NCBI GenBank assembly: GCA_016222825.1
Contig: JACRQF010000010.1
Coordinates: 496,001-560,000 of the forward strand
From: Verrucomicrobiota bacterium
GTDB taxonomy: Bacteria; Verrucomicrobiota; Verrucomicrobiia; CAIQCK01
Direction: 5' to 3'
DNA: 64,000 bases
Shown here: positions 1-8,034 of the stretch, piece by piece
Numbering within the stretch: position 1 is the stretch's first letter
Layout: every line of letters starts with the position of its first letter
Made by a program: the position numbers and the translations under genes
The notes under the pieces: generated by a model
Told to the model about the DNA's origin: nothing
The model's input: the letters and a program-made list of their open reading frames with translations, nothing else
Databases searched by the model: none

Positions 1-666
1 TACTACCACGACATCGGCAAGACCAGCCATCCGCAGTTCTTTTCCGAGAACCAAGCTCCCGGCCAGAACCCGCACGACCGGCTCGCGCCCACCGAGAGTT
101 TCCAGATCCTCGCCGACCACGTCCGCATCGGCAAGGAACTCGCCCAAAAATACCGCCTCAACCAGCCGATCGTGGACGCCATCGTGCAACACCACGGCAC
201 CACCGTCGCCACCTCCATCTTCCACAAGGCCCGCAAGGCCGCACAGGAAGCCTCCACCGTCGTCCGCCCCCTCAACGCCGGCCAAGCCAACGACCTCAAG
301 CCGCCGCAGCAGGACGATTTCCGTTACTCGAATCCCAAGCCCAGCTCGCGCGAGGTCGCCATCATCAGCCTGGCCGACGCCGTCGAAAGCGCCTCCCGCT
401 CCCTGGCCAGCCCCACGCCGGACAAAGTCCGCGCGCTGGTGGACCAGATCATCACCGCGCGTTTCGAGGACGGCCAGCTCGACGATTGCAGCCTGACCTT
501 CCACGAACTGCGCATCGTTGCCGAGCGGTTCACCCAAACGCTGTTGAACATGCTCCACACCCGCATCGCCTACCCCAAGGATGAAACCCCGGCGTCAGTC
601 CCCGCTCCGAGTCAGCCTCAGCAATCGCCAGCGCAACCTGCCGATCGCCAGAGCAAGATTGCTTAA
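1..666 (+). CDS. 7TM-HD family phosphodiesterase (PgpH-like), C-terminal part; 5' end outside window
   Basis: The reading frame is open from base 1 and stops at 664-666. The first residues read YYHDIGK, the HD metal-binding motif, followed by PQFFSENQ, NPHD and then QHHGTT. This is the motif order of the HDIG domain at the C-terminus of 7TM-HD receptors such as PgpH, which hydrolyse cyclic di-AMP; the substrate here is inferred from the family. The membrane part must lie upstream of the window. A low-complexity P/Q/S/A tail (about the last 30 residues) ends the protein. Its last 86 bases overlap the start of ybeY in another frame, and this neighbour order is common for the family. Domain identity is confident; 'partial' refers only to the window edge. 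Confidence 0.85.
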   Translation, partial: YYHDIGKTSHPQFFSENQAPGQNPHDRLAPTESFQILADHVRIGKELAQKYRLNQPIVDAIVQHHGTTVATSIFHKARKAAQEASTVVRPLNAGQANDLKPPQQDDFRYSNPKPSSREVAIISLADAVESASRSLASPTPDKVRALVDQIITARFEDGQLDDCSLTFHELRIVAERFTQTLLNMLHTRIAYPKDETPASVPAPSQPQQSPAQPADRQSKIA

Positions 667-1039
667 GTTCCTGCGCGAGGCGGCTTCGCTCGTAGCCGCC
701 GACGTAAGGAGGCGGAAGGCCGATGTCCCGCTACAGGAACTCAGCGTCGCCATCGTGGACGACGACGCCATCGCCGCGATCAACCAGCAGTTCCTTAACC
801 ACGCCGGCCCCACCGACGTCATCAGCTTCGACCTCGGCGACGGCCTCGGCGAAATCGTCGTCAGCGCCGAGCGCGCCGTCATCGTCGCCCGCCAACTCCG
901 CCGCCCGCCTCACGCCGAACTCGCCCTCTATCTCGTCCACGGCCTCCTCCATCTCGCCGGCCTCGACGACCGCACGCCCGCCCAACGCCGCGCCATGCGC
1001 GCTGCCGAGCGTCGTGTCCTTCGCCAGCTCCGCCCTTAG
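581..1039 (+). CDS. ybeY: Endoribonuclease YbeY (rRNA maturation factor)
   Basis: The 152-residue product matches the UPF0054/YbeY family, a metal-dependent RNase used in 16S rRNA 3'-end maturation and ribosome quality control. Visible hallmarks are a VSLSNRQR start, TDVISFDL in the middle and the metal-site motif HGLLHLAGLDD near residue 125. The canonical motif is H-x3-H-x5-H; here the third ligand position is Asp. Residues about 37-46 (VAADVRRRKA) are encoded by a dispersed intergenic repeat that also occurs at 6638-6663, so this gene appears to have taken a repeat into a loop between helix 1 and the next strand. The ATG at 581 is supported because family similarity begins by about residue 10, which forces an 86-base overlap with the upstream gene. 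Confidence 0.88.
   Translation: MKPRRQSPLRVSLSNRQRNLPIARARLLKFLREAASLVAADVRRRKADVPLQELSVAIVDDDAIAAINQQFLNHAGPTDVISFDLGDGLGEIVVSAERAVIVARQLRRPPHAELALYLVHGLLHLAGLDDRTPAQRRAMRAAERRVLRQLRP
691..716. repeat. Dispersed repeat half-unit inside ybeY
   Basis: A 26-base stretch beginning cgtagccgccgacgtaagga is identical to 6638-6663 and, inverted with one mismatch, to 6685-6710. Here it is read in frame as part of ybeY. The flanking bases 679-685 and 694-700 (ggcggct / agccgcc) can also form a stem. Confidence 0.85.
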
Positions 1040-1060
1040 CGCATTACGCAATACGCGTTA
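1040..1060. repeat. Short intergenic repeat of the acgcattacg/cgtattgcgtaat family
   Basis: Directly after the ybeY stop lies cgcattacgcaatacgcgtt. Related AT-richer words recur at 17876-17923 and 25401-25431, each in a short gap between genes. The rest of the 1061-1214 gap shows nothing recognisable. Confidence 0.45.
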
Positions 1061-1214
1061 GACGCCCGCCAGATTTTCCTGTCCCCCGTTTCTTCGCAGC
1101 GGTAATCTCTGCGCCAGCCTATGACCGCGGTGACGACAGCATCCGCCGTGCTGAAGGCACCGGCACCCATGCCGGCGCGCCACCGCCATCCCCCACCCCA
1201 ACACGAGGTCCGCC

Positions 1215-2786
1215 ATGAATAACCAGCCCCATTGCTCTTGCAGTTGCTGTGCGCACTCACACTTCCGCCCCGTCCCGCTCGACATCACGCGACGCGACTT
1301 CATCGTCACCGTCAGCGCCGCTGCCGTCGGCGGCACAATGCTGGCGGCGACGCCGGCGATGGCAGGCGCGTCGCTTCCAACCCTGACCCGCAAGCCACCA
1401 CAGCGACTGACCTTGAAAGTGCAGCCGGTCCTCATCTATAGCGTCCCGAAACGCCGCGAGGCCGGGAGCTGGCGCAACTGGGGCGGCATCCAAACCGACG
1501 CCGACGCCGAGGCCGAGAAGGCGCGCATCACCAAGGAGCTGGCCAAGCTCAAGAGCAAGGCCGACTTCCCCGTCGAGTTCCTGCCCGTGGCATTGCTCAA
1601 GGACGGCCAGTCTCCCGACGCGCTCGCCAAGGGCGCGCACGACGTGATGTTGCAGTTCGCCGCGGGCGGCAGCCACAAGCTCATCGAAGCGCTCACGCAG
1701 CCAAACAAGTGGAACCTGATGTTCCTCCGTCACGATCCGGGTCCGGTCTATCTCTGGTATGAGATCGTCAGCCCGCGCTTCCTGCGCAAGATGGTGGACG
1801 AATACACCCAGCCCGGCATGACCGTCCATGACGTGGTCACCGATGATTTCGCCGACCTGCTCTGGCGGCTGCGGGCGCTCCACGGGCTGAAGAACACCCT
1901 CGGCAAGAAGATGATCGCCATCGGCGGCGCGGGCGGCTGGGGCGCGGGCGGACGGCAGGCGCCGAAGATCTCGCGCGAACTCTGGAAGATGGACCTCGTG
2001 GATTACCCCTACAAGGAGCTCGCCCCCCGCATCCAGGCCGCGCGCGCCAACAACGCCGTCGTCAAACGCTGCCAGGAGCTCGCCGCGCGTTACCTGCGGC
2101 AGGGCGGCATCACCCTCCACACCCAGCGCCCCTTCATCGAGAACGCCTTCGTCCTGCGCGAGGTCTTCAACGACATCCTCGATGAAGCCGGGACCGACGC
2201 CATCACCATCAACTCCTGCATGGGCACCATCATGCCGATGGCGCAGACCACCGCCTGCCTCGTGCTGACCCTGCTCAACGACGACAACTACCTCGCCTTC
2301 TGCGAGTCCGACTTCGTCGTCATTCCCTCCGGCGTCCTGCTGCACTACATCAGCGGCCTGCCCGTCTTCCTCAACGACCCCACCTACCCGCACGGCGACA
2401 TCGTCACGCTGGCCCACTGCACCGCCCCGCGCAAGATGGACGGCCGGCGCGGCGAGCGCACCAAGATCCTCACCCACTTCGAGAGCGACTACGGCGCCGC
2501 GCCGAAGGTCGAGATGCGCCTCGGCCAGGTCTGCACCAACCTCGTCCCCGACTTCGCCTGCAAGAAATGGATCGGCTTCCGCGCCAAGATCGCGGCCAAC
2601 CCCTTCCTGGACATCTGCCGCTCCCAGATAGACGTGCGCATCGAAGGCGACAGCACCGCCCTGATGGAGAAAATGGGCGGCTTCCACTGGATGATGTCCT
2701 ACGGCGACTACCTGAAGGAAACCGGCTACGCCCTCAGCAAGCTCGGCGTCGGCTGGCTCGACGTCAGCACGCCCAAGAAGGCATGA
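1215..2786 (+). CDS. Twin-arginine exported sugar-isomerase-like protein (FucI/AraA superfamily)
   Basis: The 523-residue product starts with a Cys-rich stretch (residues 8-13) and then ITRRDFIVTVSAAAVGG, a twin-arginine signal, so export in folded form is likely. The C-terminal half contains INSCMG, ACLVLTLLNDD, CESD, SGLPVFLNDP and LAHCTAPRKM. That is the pattern of the C-terminal domain of L-fucose/L-arabinose isomerase-like proteins: ketose-aldose isomerisation with a bound metal. The true substrate is unknown, and a periplasmic isomerase would be unusual, so it may have another sugar-related role. It stands alone, with no sugar genes adjacent. The ATG at 1215 places the Tat motif at a normal distance from the N-terminus. 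Confidence 0.6.
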   Translation: MNNQPHCSCSCCAHSHFRPVPLDITRRDFIVTVSAAAVGGTMLAATPAMAGASLPTLTRKPPQRLTLKVQPVLIYSVPKRREAGSWRNWGGIQTDADAEAEKARITKELAKLKSKADFPVEFLPVALLKDGQSPDALAKGAHDVMLQFAAGGSHKLIEALTQPNKWNLMFLRHDPGPVYLWYEIVSPRFLRKMVDEYTQPGMTVHDVVTDDFADLLWRLRALHGLKNTLGKKMIAIGGAGGWGAGGRQAPKISRELWKMDLVDYPYKELAPRIQAARANNAVVKRCQELAARYLRQGGITLHTQRPFIENAFVLREVFNDILDEAGTDAITINSCMGTIMPMAQTTACLVLTLLNDDNYLAFCESDFVVIPSGVLLHYISGLPVFLNDPTYPHGDIVTLAHCTAPRKMDGRRGERTKILTHFESDYGAAPKVEMRLGQVCTNLVPDFACKKWIGFRAKIAANPFLDICRSQIDVRIEGDSTALMEKMGGFHWMMSYGDYLKETGYALSKLGVGWLDVSTPKKA

Positions 2787-2824
2787 TAGCTTTATTCAGT
2801 CACGACCGCGGATGCTGCAAGACG

Positions 2825-3256
2825 ATGAACCAAACGCTCACTAGAACCAAGCGGTGGATAATCATCGCGATTCTGCTTGTCGGCGCGTTGTTTGCACTGT
2901 GCGCTGTTCTTCAGAAACTCATTGTTGTGAAGACGGACGAGAAAGGAGTTCCCCGTGTCCTCCTAGATATGCGAAGCATCCACGTAGCGATGAAATGCTA
3001 TAAAAACGAATTCGATAAGTATCCAACCGGCGACAGTCATGCGATATTCCAATCACTGACAGGAAACAACCCAAGACACATCACCTTCATTGAGTTTCAC
3101 CCACGTGACGTCAACGCCGACGGTGATTTGCTCGACCCTTGGGGCACGCCTTACAGAGTCTATTTCTCCGGCGATGAACTCCTCGTTCGCTCTGCCGGGC
3201 CAAACAAACGATTCAATGGCGGTAGCAGCAAGGACTCCGACGATTACATCTACTGA
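2825..3256 (+). CDS. Pseudopilin-like (GspG-type) protein
   Basis: The 143-residue product has a basic N-terminus (RTKRW), one hydrophobic helix (about residues 12-32), then LLDMRSIHVAMKCYKNEFDKYPTGD and a C-terminal DPWGTPYRVYF segment followed by GPNKRFN. This layout (long N-terminal helix, 'YP' segment, DPWG-Y loop) is typical of type II secretion major-pseudopilin C-domains common in Verrucomicrobia and Planctomycetes. A classical prepilin-peptidase GFTLIE site is absent, so processing by a prepilin peptidase is doubtful. The gene is visibly more AT-rich than both neighbours, with non-GC third positions (aaa, gat, att), suggesting a different origin or relaxed selection. The upstream longer frame from 2567 is a shadow of the isomerase gene; ATG 2825 is chosen. 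Confidence 0.6.
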   Translation: MNQTLTRTKRWIIIAILLVGALFALCAVLQKLIVVKTDEKGVPRVLLDMRSIHVAMKCYKNEFDKYPTGDSHAIFQSLTGNNPRHITFIEFHPRDVNADGDLLDPWGTPYRVYFSGDELLVRSAGPNKRFNGGSSKDSDDYIY

Positions 3257-3326
3257 CATCGCGGTCCTACGCCGCCCCCTCCGCTTGTGAGTTGTCCACG
3301 GCGCGCGGGGCGGCTAGGCTTCGCCC

Positions 3327-3983
3327 ATGCCTTTGACCGACACATCCGGCGTCGTCCTGCGCACCTCCGACTGGAGCGAGACCAGCCTCATCGTCACGTG
3401 GTTCACGCGGGACTTCGGCAAGCTCCGCACCGTCGCCAAGGGCGCGCACCGGCCCAAGAGTCCGTTCCGCGGCAAGCTCGACCTCCTCTACCTCGACGAC
3501 CTCGTCTTCGTCCCCAGCCGCCGCGGCGAGCTGCACACGCTGGCCGAATGCTACGTGGAGAACCCGTTCCCGCGCATCCGCGAGCGGCTCGACGCGTTCA
3601 ACGCCGCCTGTTACTGCTGCGAACTGGTGGACCTCGCCACCGAGCCGGAAGGCCCCGTGCCGCCGCTGTTCAAGCTGCTCACCGAATCCCTCGCCGCGCT
3701 CGACACCGCCCGGCCCACGCCGCTGTTCATGGCGCGCTTCGAACTGCTCGCCCTCGACGCCCTCGGCTTCCGGCCGGATGTCGCCGCCCTCCCCTTCGAC
3801 CCCGGCACGCGCCGCATCATGAGCGACCTGCTCGACGACGCCCCCTGCCTCTCGCGCCTGCGCCTCACCGCCGCCCAGCACCGCCAGATAGACGCCTTCC
3901 TCCTGAACGCCATCGGCCAGCAGTTTGGCCGCTTGCCGAAGTCGCGGCGGTTCTTGAACGCGCCGCCCCGAAAGGCTGCTTGA
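3327..3983 (+). CDS. recO: DNA repair protein RecO
   Basis: The 218-residue product carries the RecO N-terminal OB-fold signature. It begins TSGVVLRTSDWSETSLIVTWFTRDFGKLRTVAKGAHRPKS and continues with GKLDLLYLDDLVF. RecO loads RecA on SSB-coated single-stranded DNA with RecR and anneals strands. The C-terminal half contains CYCCEL and FELLALDALGF, matching the helical domain; a full four-cysteine zinc site is not evident. It is slightly shorter than the roughly 240 residues usual for the family. The start ATG is preceded by an unusually GC-rich gap with no clear ribosome-binding site. The next gene follows after 44 bases on the same strand. Confidence 0.88.
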   Translation: MPLTDTSGVVLRTSDWSETSLIVTWFTRDFGKLRTVAKGAHRPKSPFRGKLDLLYLDDLVFVPSRRGELHTLAECYVENPFPRIRERLDAFNAACYCCELVDLATEPEGPVPPLFKLLTESLAALDTARPTPLFMARFELLALDALGFRPDVAALPFDPGTRRIMSDLLDDAPCLSRLRLTAAQHRQIDAFLLNAIGQQFGRLPKSRRFLNAPPRKAA

Positions 3984-4027
3984 CGGGGCTGGCTGGGGCG
4001 GGAGAAAGTGCCGGCACGCCAAAGACC

Positions 4028-4732
4028 ATGAACGTCACCCGTGCGCTGAAAGCGGAGTTATGGAAACGCTACGGCTCGAAGGAGCACCCCGCGGAATGGG
4101 ACGGCACTGTGTTCGCCCGCGCGGGCGGCGGGAAGATGAGCCAGCGGTTCTGGGAATACTTCAAGGCCATCGAGCTGCTCGACCTGACGCAGGACTCCGT
4201 GGTGCTGGACATCGGCGGCGGCTCGCCCGCCACGGGCGCGGGGTTCCTCGCGGAAATCCTCGCCCAGCAGGTGAAGGGCGTGGTGGTGATGGACCCGAAC
4301 GCCCGCAAGGCGACGGCGAAGAACATCGAGTGCGTGCCGGCGGATTCTTCCTACGCCAACCTCAAGGCGTTGCTGGAGGCGCGGCGCGACCTGACGCACA
4401 TCTCGTGTGTGTCGGTGTTCGAGCATATCGAGCCGCCCGTCCGCGAGGGCATCACGCGCGCCATCAACGAAGCCTTCGGCGGCGGCTGTTTCGTCGCGAC
4501 GTTCGAGTATCACGCCAAGGTCCGGTTTCACGAGCACTACCTGACGGCCCTAAGCGTCTCGGAGTTGTTCAAGCCGATGACGCGGTTCTTCCTGGATGAG
4601 TTCGTCGCCTCGCCGACGCACTGTGAGAACGCGTTCGACTCGCAACCGCTGCTGCGCCTGAGCCGCACGCCCATCGCGCCGGGCCACATCCCGCTCTGGC
4701 AGCCGGTCGCCGTCCGGTTCCTGAGGTCGTGA
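4028..4732 (+). CDS. SAM-dependent methyltransferase-like protein
   Basis: The 234-residue product has VVLDIGGGSPATGAGF (about residues 57-72), a glycine-rich motif I of class I SAM-dependent methyltransferases. An acidic residue follows at the expected second-strand position (VVVMDPN), then ISCVSVFEHIEPP, resembling the 'VFEHI' post-motif segment. The acceptor is unknown. ATG 4028 is taken rather than the longer open frame from 3287, which overlaps recO in another frame. Only 29 bases separate its stop from the next gene, also a methyltransferase, so the two are probably co-transcribed. Confidence 0.6.
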   Translation: MNVTRALKAELWKRYGSKEHPAEWDGTVFARAGGGKMSQRFWEYFKAIELLDLTQDSVVLDIGGGSPATGAGFLAEILAQQVKGVVVMDPNARKATAKNIECVPADSSYANLKALLEARRDLTHISCVSVFEHIEPPVREGITRAINEAFGGGCFVATFEYHAKVRFHEHYLTALSVSELFKPMTRFFLDEFVASPTHCENAFDSQPLLRLSRTPIAPGHIPLWQPVAVRFLRS

Positions 4733-4761
4733 AACCTGCGCCCGCCACTGAAACGCACCAC

Positions 4762-5565
4762 ATGAGCACTCCTTACGTTCACGGCTACGATCCGCGGGAA
4801 AACATCCGCTTGCAGGACCAGGCGGCGACGCTGGTGGAGTTGCTGCACTCGGACACGGCTTATCCCGCGGGAAGTTGCGTGCTCGAAGCCGGCTGCGGCG
4901 TGGGCGCACAGACGGTCACACTCGCCCTGAACAGCCCGCAGGCCGCAATCACGTCCGTGGACGTCTCAGAGGCTTCCGTGACGGAGGCCCGGCGACGGGT
5001 GACGGCGGCCGGCCTGACGAATGTCGAGTTCCAGAGGGCGGACATCTTCAACCTGCCTTTCGCGCCGGGTTCGTTCGACCATGTGTTCGTTTGCTTCGTG
5101 CTGGAACACCTCGCTCGCCCGGTGGAGGCGTTGCGCGTCCTGAAGGGCCTCATCAAGGACGGCGGCACGATCACGGTCATCGAAGGCGACCACGGCTCGG
5201 CGTATTTCCACCCGGACAGCGACGCCGCGCGCCGGGCCGTCCAATGCCAGGTGGAACTGCAACGCCGCGCCGGCGGCAACGCGCTGATCGGCCGGGAGCT
5301 TTATCCGCTGCTGTGCGAGGCGGGCTACGGCTCCGTCCGCGTCTCGCCGCGCATGGTCTATGTGGATTCGAGCAAGCCGGCTTTTGTCGAGGGCTTCACG
5401 AAGAAGACGTTCACGGCGATGATCGAAGGAGTCCGCGAGTCCGCCATCGAAGCGGGGCTGGCGGACGCGCAGGTGTTTGAGCAAGGGATCGCGGATCTTT
5501 ATCGGACGGCCGGACCGGATGGTGTGTTCTGCTATACCTTCTTCAAAGCCGTCGGAACGAAGTAA
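4762..5565 (+). CDS. Class I SAM-dependent methyltransferase
   Basis: The 267-residue product has the motifs of small-molecule methyltransferases in order: VLEAGCGVGAQT (motif I), ITSVDVSE (acidic post-I), ADIFNLPFAPGSFDHVFVCFVLEHL (motifs II-III) and LIKDGGTITVIEGDHG. The acceptor cannot be told. The family usually starts close to the YVHGYDPRE segment, so ATG 4762 is preferred over a GTG at 4729 that overlaps the upstream stop codon. The gene ends 28 bases before the converging M28 peptidase gene. Confidence 0.75.
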   Translation: MSTPYVHGYDPRENIRLQDQAATLVELLHSDTAYPAGSCVLEAGCGVGAQTVTLALNSPQAAITSVDVSEASVTEARRRVTAAGLTNVEFQRADIFNLPFAPGSFDHVFVCFVLEHLARPVEALRVLKGLIKDGGTITVIEGDHGSAYFHPDSDAARRAVQCQVELQRRAGGNALIGRELYPLLCEAGYGSVRVSPRMVYVDSSKPAFVEGFTKKTFTAMIEGVRESAIEAGLADAQVFEQGIADLYRTAGPDGVFCYTFFKAVGTK

Positions 5566-5593
5566 GAGACGCCCGCAATCCCCTCGCCTGGCG

Positions 5594-6616
5594 TCAGTCG
5601 GCCCCGTTCGCCAGGTTCCGCACCACCGCTTCGATCCCCAACGTCACGCGTGCCAGCGCGCCGTAGTTGACCTTGTCCGGCGTGTCGGTCACTTCGTGAT
5701 AATGCGGGTAGCGATACGGCGCGGTGTCGGTGACCATGAACGCCTGCCAGCCTTCACGCCAGAATGAGTCGTGGTCAGACCAATTGACGCCGGGCACGAG
5801 CGCGGGCGCCGCCAGCGTCTCCATCGGGAAGTCGCTGTGCGCGCGGAAGACGCCAGCGGCGCGGCTGACGAGCGGACGCGAGGCGATGTTGCCGACGAAG
5901 GCGATGAAGTTGCCGCGATCGGGATAGAAGAAGTTGAAGAGCGGCGGGTAATGCTGGCTGCCCGGCACATCGCTGTAGCAGCCCATCGTCTCCAGCGAGA
6001 TCATCGCGCGGATGTCGTCGCCGCGTTTGTGGCACGCTGTGGCATAGACGCGGCTGCCCATCTGATCGGTGAGGAAGAACGGCGGCTCTTCGTTCGCGAA
6101 TGCCACGAAGCGGACGGTTCGCGCGGTCTTCCCGGCCGCAAACCTCCGCGCCAGTTCCAGCAGCGATGCAACCGCGCTGCCGTTGTCGTTCGCTCCGGGA
6201 CAGCCGATGACGGAGTCGTAGTGTGCGCCAACCACGACGATCTGGTTGGACAAGGTTGACCCGCTCCGCGTCGCGATGAGGTTCGCGCATGTGACGCGGT
6301 TCACGTCGTAACGCTGCCACTCCACTTCGTAGCCCGCGCCGCGAAAGACGCCGGCGATGTAGTCCGCCGCGCGCCGGTAGGCGTCGGGCCTGAAAACGTT
6401 CCGCTCGCCGATGCCGCCCGCGAGCGTCTGGACGTGCGCGCCGAGCCGGTCGCGGAGTTGCTGGAGTTCCTGTTGATTCACAGTCTTCACGACGCGCTCC
6501 GGGTTTTGCGGTCCGCAATGGGTCATGTAATACAAGCCCACGAACAGCATCGCCGCAACCGCCAGCAACGCCGCCATCACCCGCAACACCGAATGAGCCA
6601 TTCCTCGTAGTTTCAT
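5594..6616 (-). CDS. M28-family zinc metallopeptidase, membrane-anchored or exported
   Basis: The 340-residue product starts with a hydrophobic segment (about residues 12-31), an uncleaved anchor or signal peptide. The M28 zinc ligands are visible in order: GAHYDS (His, Asp neighbourhood), PGANDNGS (bridging Asp), NEEPP (catalytic Glu and ligand Glu), SLETMG and a final PHYHEVTDTPD with the last His. This is the co-catalytic di-zinc aminopeptidase fold. The natural peptide substrate is unknown. It lies on the same strand as ispH, separated by a 109-base gap that is mostly an inverted repeat. An in-frame ATG five codons downstream (6601) is an alternative start. Confidence 0.8.
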   Translation of the reverse strand: MKLRGMAHSVLRVMAALLAVAAMLFVGLYYMTHCGPQNPERVVKTVNQQELQQLRDRLGAHVQTLAGGIGERNVFRPDAYRRAADYIAGVFRGAGYEVEWQRYDVNRVTCANLIATRSGSTLSNQIVVVGAHYDSVIGCPGANDNGSAVASLLELARRFAAGKTARTVRFVAFANEEPPFFLTDQMGSRVYATACHKRGDDIRAMISLETMGCYSDVPGSQHYPPLFNFFYPDRGNFIAFVGNIASRPLVSRAAGVFRAHSDFPMETLAAPALVPGVNWSDHDSFWREGWQAFMVTDTAPYRYPHYHEVTDTPDKVNYGALARVTLGIEAVVRNLANGAD

Positions 6617-6637
6617 GCAAGGAACCGTGCCAGCGAC

Positions 6638-6710
6638 CGTAGCCGCCGACGTAAGGAGGCGGACGCGTAGCCAGCCACAATCTTTCCGCCTCTTTACGTC
6701 GGCGGCTACG
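6638..6710. repeat. Dispersed palindromic repeat element, complete copy
   Basis: Two 26-base arms face each other: 6638-6663 (beginning cgtagccgccgacgtaagga) and 6685-6710, its reverse complement with one mismatch. A 21-base centre separates them. The element fills most of the gap between ispH and the M28 gene and could fold into a long hairpin. One arm recurs inside ybeY at 691-716. Confidence 0.85.
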
Positions 6711-6725
6711 AAAGCAAACCTTTGC

Positions 6726-7952
6726 TTATTCCTTCAACAACTCCTCCAGCGACACGCCACGCAACTCGAACAGCCGCCGGATGGTTTCCTCGATGAGGTT
6801 GTTCGGGCACGACGCGCCGGCGGTGACGCCGATGGCCGTCGGCCCGCCAACCGGCATCCAGCCTTCCGTTTCGATCTCCCGCTGAAGCTTCAGGTTGTAG
6901 TGACAGATGCGTTTGTCGGAGATGATCATGCTGGCGGACTTGATAAAGTAGGTCGGGTGTTTGACCTCGGACATTTCCACCAAATGCGACGTGTTGCTGC
7001 TGTTGTAGCCGCCGACGACGATCATCAGGTCGAGCGGTTGCGCGAGCAACTCGTCCAGCGCGTCCTGCCGTTCCTGTGTGGCACCGCAGATGGTGTCGAA
7101 GAACCGGAATCGCTGCACAAGCTCGGTCTCCCCATAGCGGTCGAGAACCGCCTGCCGGAGCCGCCTCTGCACGTCCTCCGTCTCGCTGCGGAGCATGGTG
7201 GTCTGGTTGGCGAGGCCGAGGCACTGAAGATCGCGGTCAGGATCGAAGTCCGGCGAATGCGCGCCCTCGAACTTCTTCAGGAACTCCTCCTTGTTGCCGC
7301 CGTGGCGGATGTAGTTGCAGACGTAGTCCGTCTCCGCGAGATCATACACCACGAGGTAATGCCCCGGCCCCTTGGCCAGCGCGCGGGAACTGGTGGCCTT
7401 GGTTTCCTCGTGCCACGCCTTGCCGTGGATGATGGAGGTGATTTGCTCCGTCGCGTATTGGGTCACACGCTTCCACACGCTGAGCACGTCGCCGCAGGTC
7501 GTGTCCACGAGCTGGCAGCCGATGGCCTGCAACCGGCTCATCGTGTCCACCTCCGTGCCGAACGCCGGCACGATGACCACGTCGTTGGCCGTCACGTCGT
7601 CGAGCGATGCCTCGCTGTTCGGCCCAGCGAGCGACTTGATGCCCATGCGGCCGATTTGCTCGTTGACCTCCGGGTTGTGGATGATCTCGCCAAGGATGTA
7701 AATTTTCTTGTCCTTGAAAACCTTCCGCGCCGAGTAGGCGAGGTCAATCGCGCGCTCCACGCCGTAGCAGAAGCCGAACTGTTTCGCCAGCCGCACGGTC
7801 AGGCCCGCCGCCGAGAGGACGTTGCCAGAGGCGCGGAGCTTCTCCACCACGACGCTGCGGTAGTGTTGCTCCACCTGCTGCTGCACGGCCTCCATGATGC
7901 CCGGCCGGCGCAGGTTGACTTTCTTCGCTGGTGCTGCTGGCGTTATGCTCAT
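6726..7952 (-). CDS. ispH: 4-hydroxy-3-methylbut-2-enyl diphosphate reductase (long, cyanobacterial/plant type)
   Basis: IspH makes IPP and DMAPP from HMBPP in the last MEP-pathway step using a [4Fe-4S] cluster. The three cluster cysteines are in FGFCYGVERA, DTTCGDVLSVW and FFDTICGATQERQDAL. EIIHNPEVNEQI and VVGGYNSSNTSHL are further family motifs. At 408 residues it is much longer than the roughly 315 of E. coli IspH, and it has the extra segments (HGKAWHEET, LVVYDLAETDYVCNYIRHG) of the cyanobacterial/plastid form. ATG 7952 (MSITPAAP) is chosen. The frame stays open a further 51 codons upstream, but that part runs into the next gene's 3' end and has no family match. Confidence 0.93.
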   Translation of the reverse strand: MSITPAAPAKKVNLRRPGIMEAVQQQVEQHYRSVVVEKLRASGNVLSAAGLTVRLAKQFGFCYGVERAIDLAYSARKVFKDKKIYILGEIIHNPEVNEQIGRMGIKSLAGPNSEASLDDVTANDVVIVPAFGTEVDTMSRLQAIGCQLVDTTCGDVLSVWKRVTQYATEQITSIIHGKAWHEETKATSSRALAKGPGHYLVVYDLAETDYVCNYIRHGGNKEEFLKKFEGAHSPDFDPDRDLQCLGLANQTTMLRSETEDVQRRLRQAVLDRYGETELVQRFRFFDTICGATQERQDALDELLAQPLDLMIVVGGYNSSNTSHLVEMSEVKHPTYFIKSASMIISDKRICHYNLKLQREIETEGWMPVGGPTAIGVTAGASCPNNLIEETIRRLFELRGVSLEELLKE

Positions 7953-8034
7953 CGGCAAGACGGGTAACACCGAATCGTGCCACGGTAAAGCTTTCGTTGG
8001 CTGCGGCAAGCCGGCGCGGGAAAGGCCATCCTCA

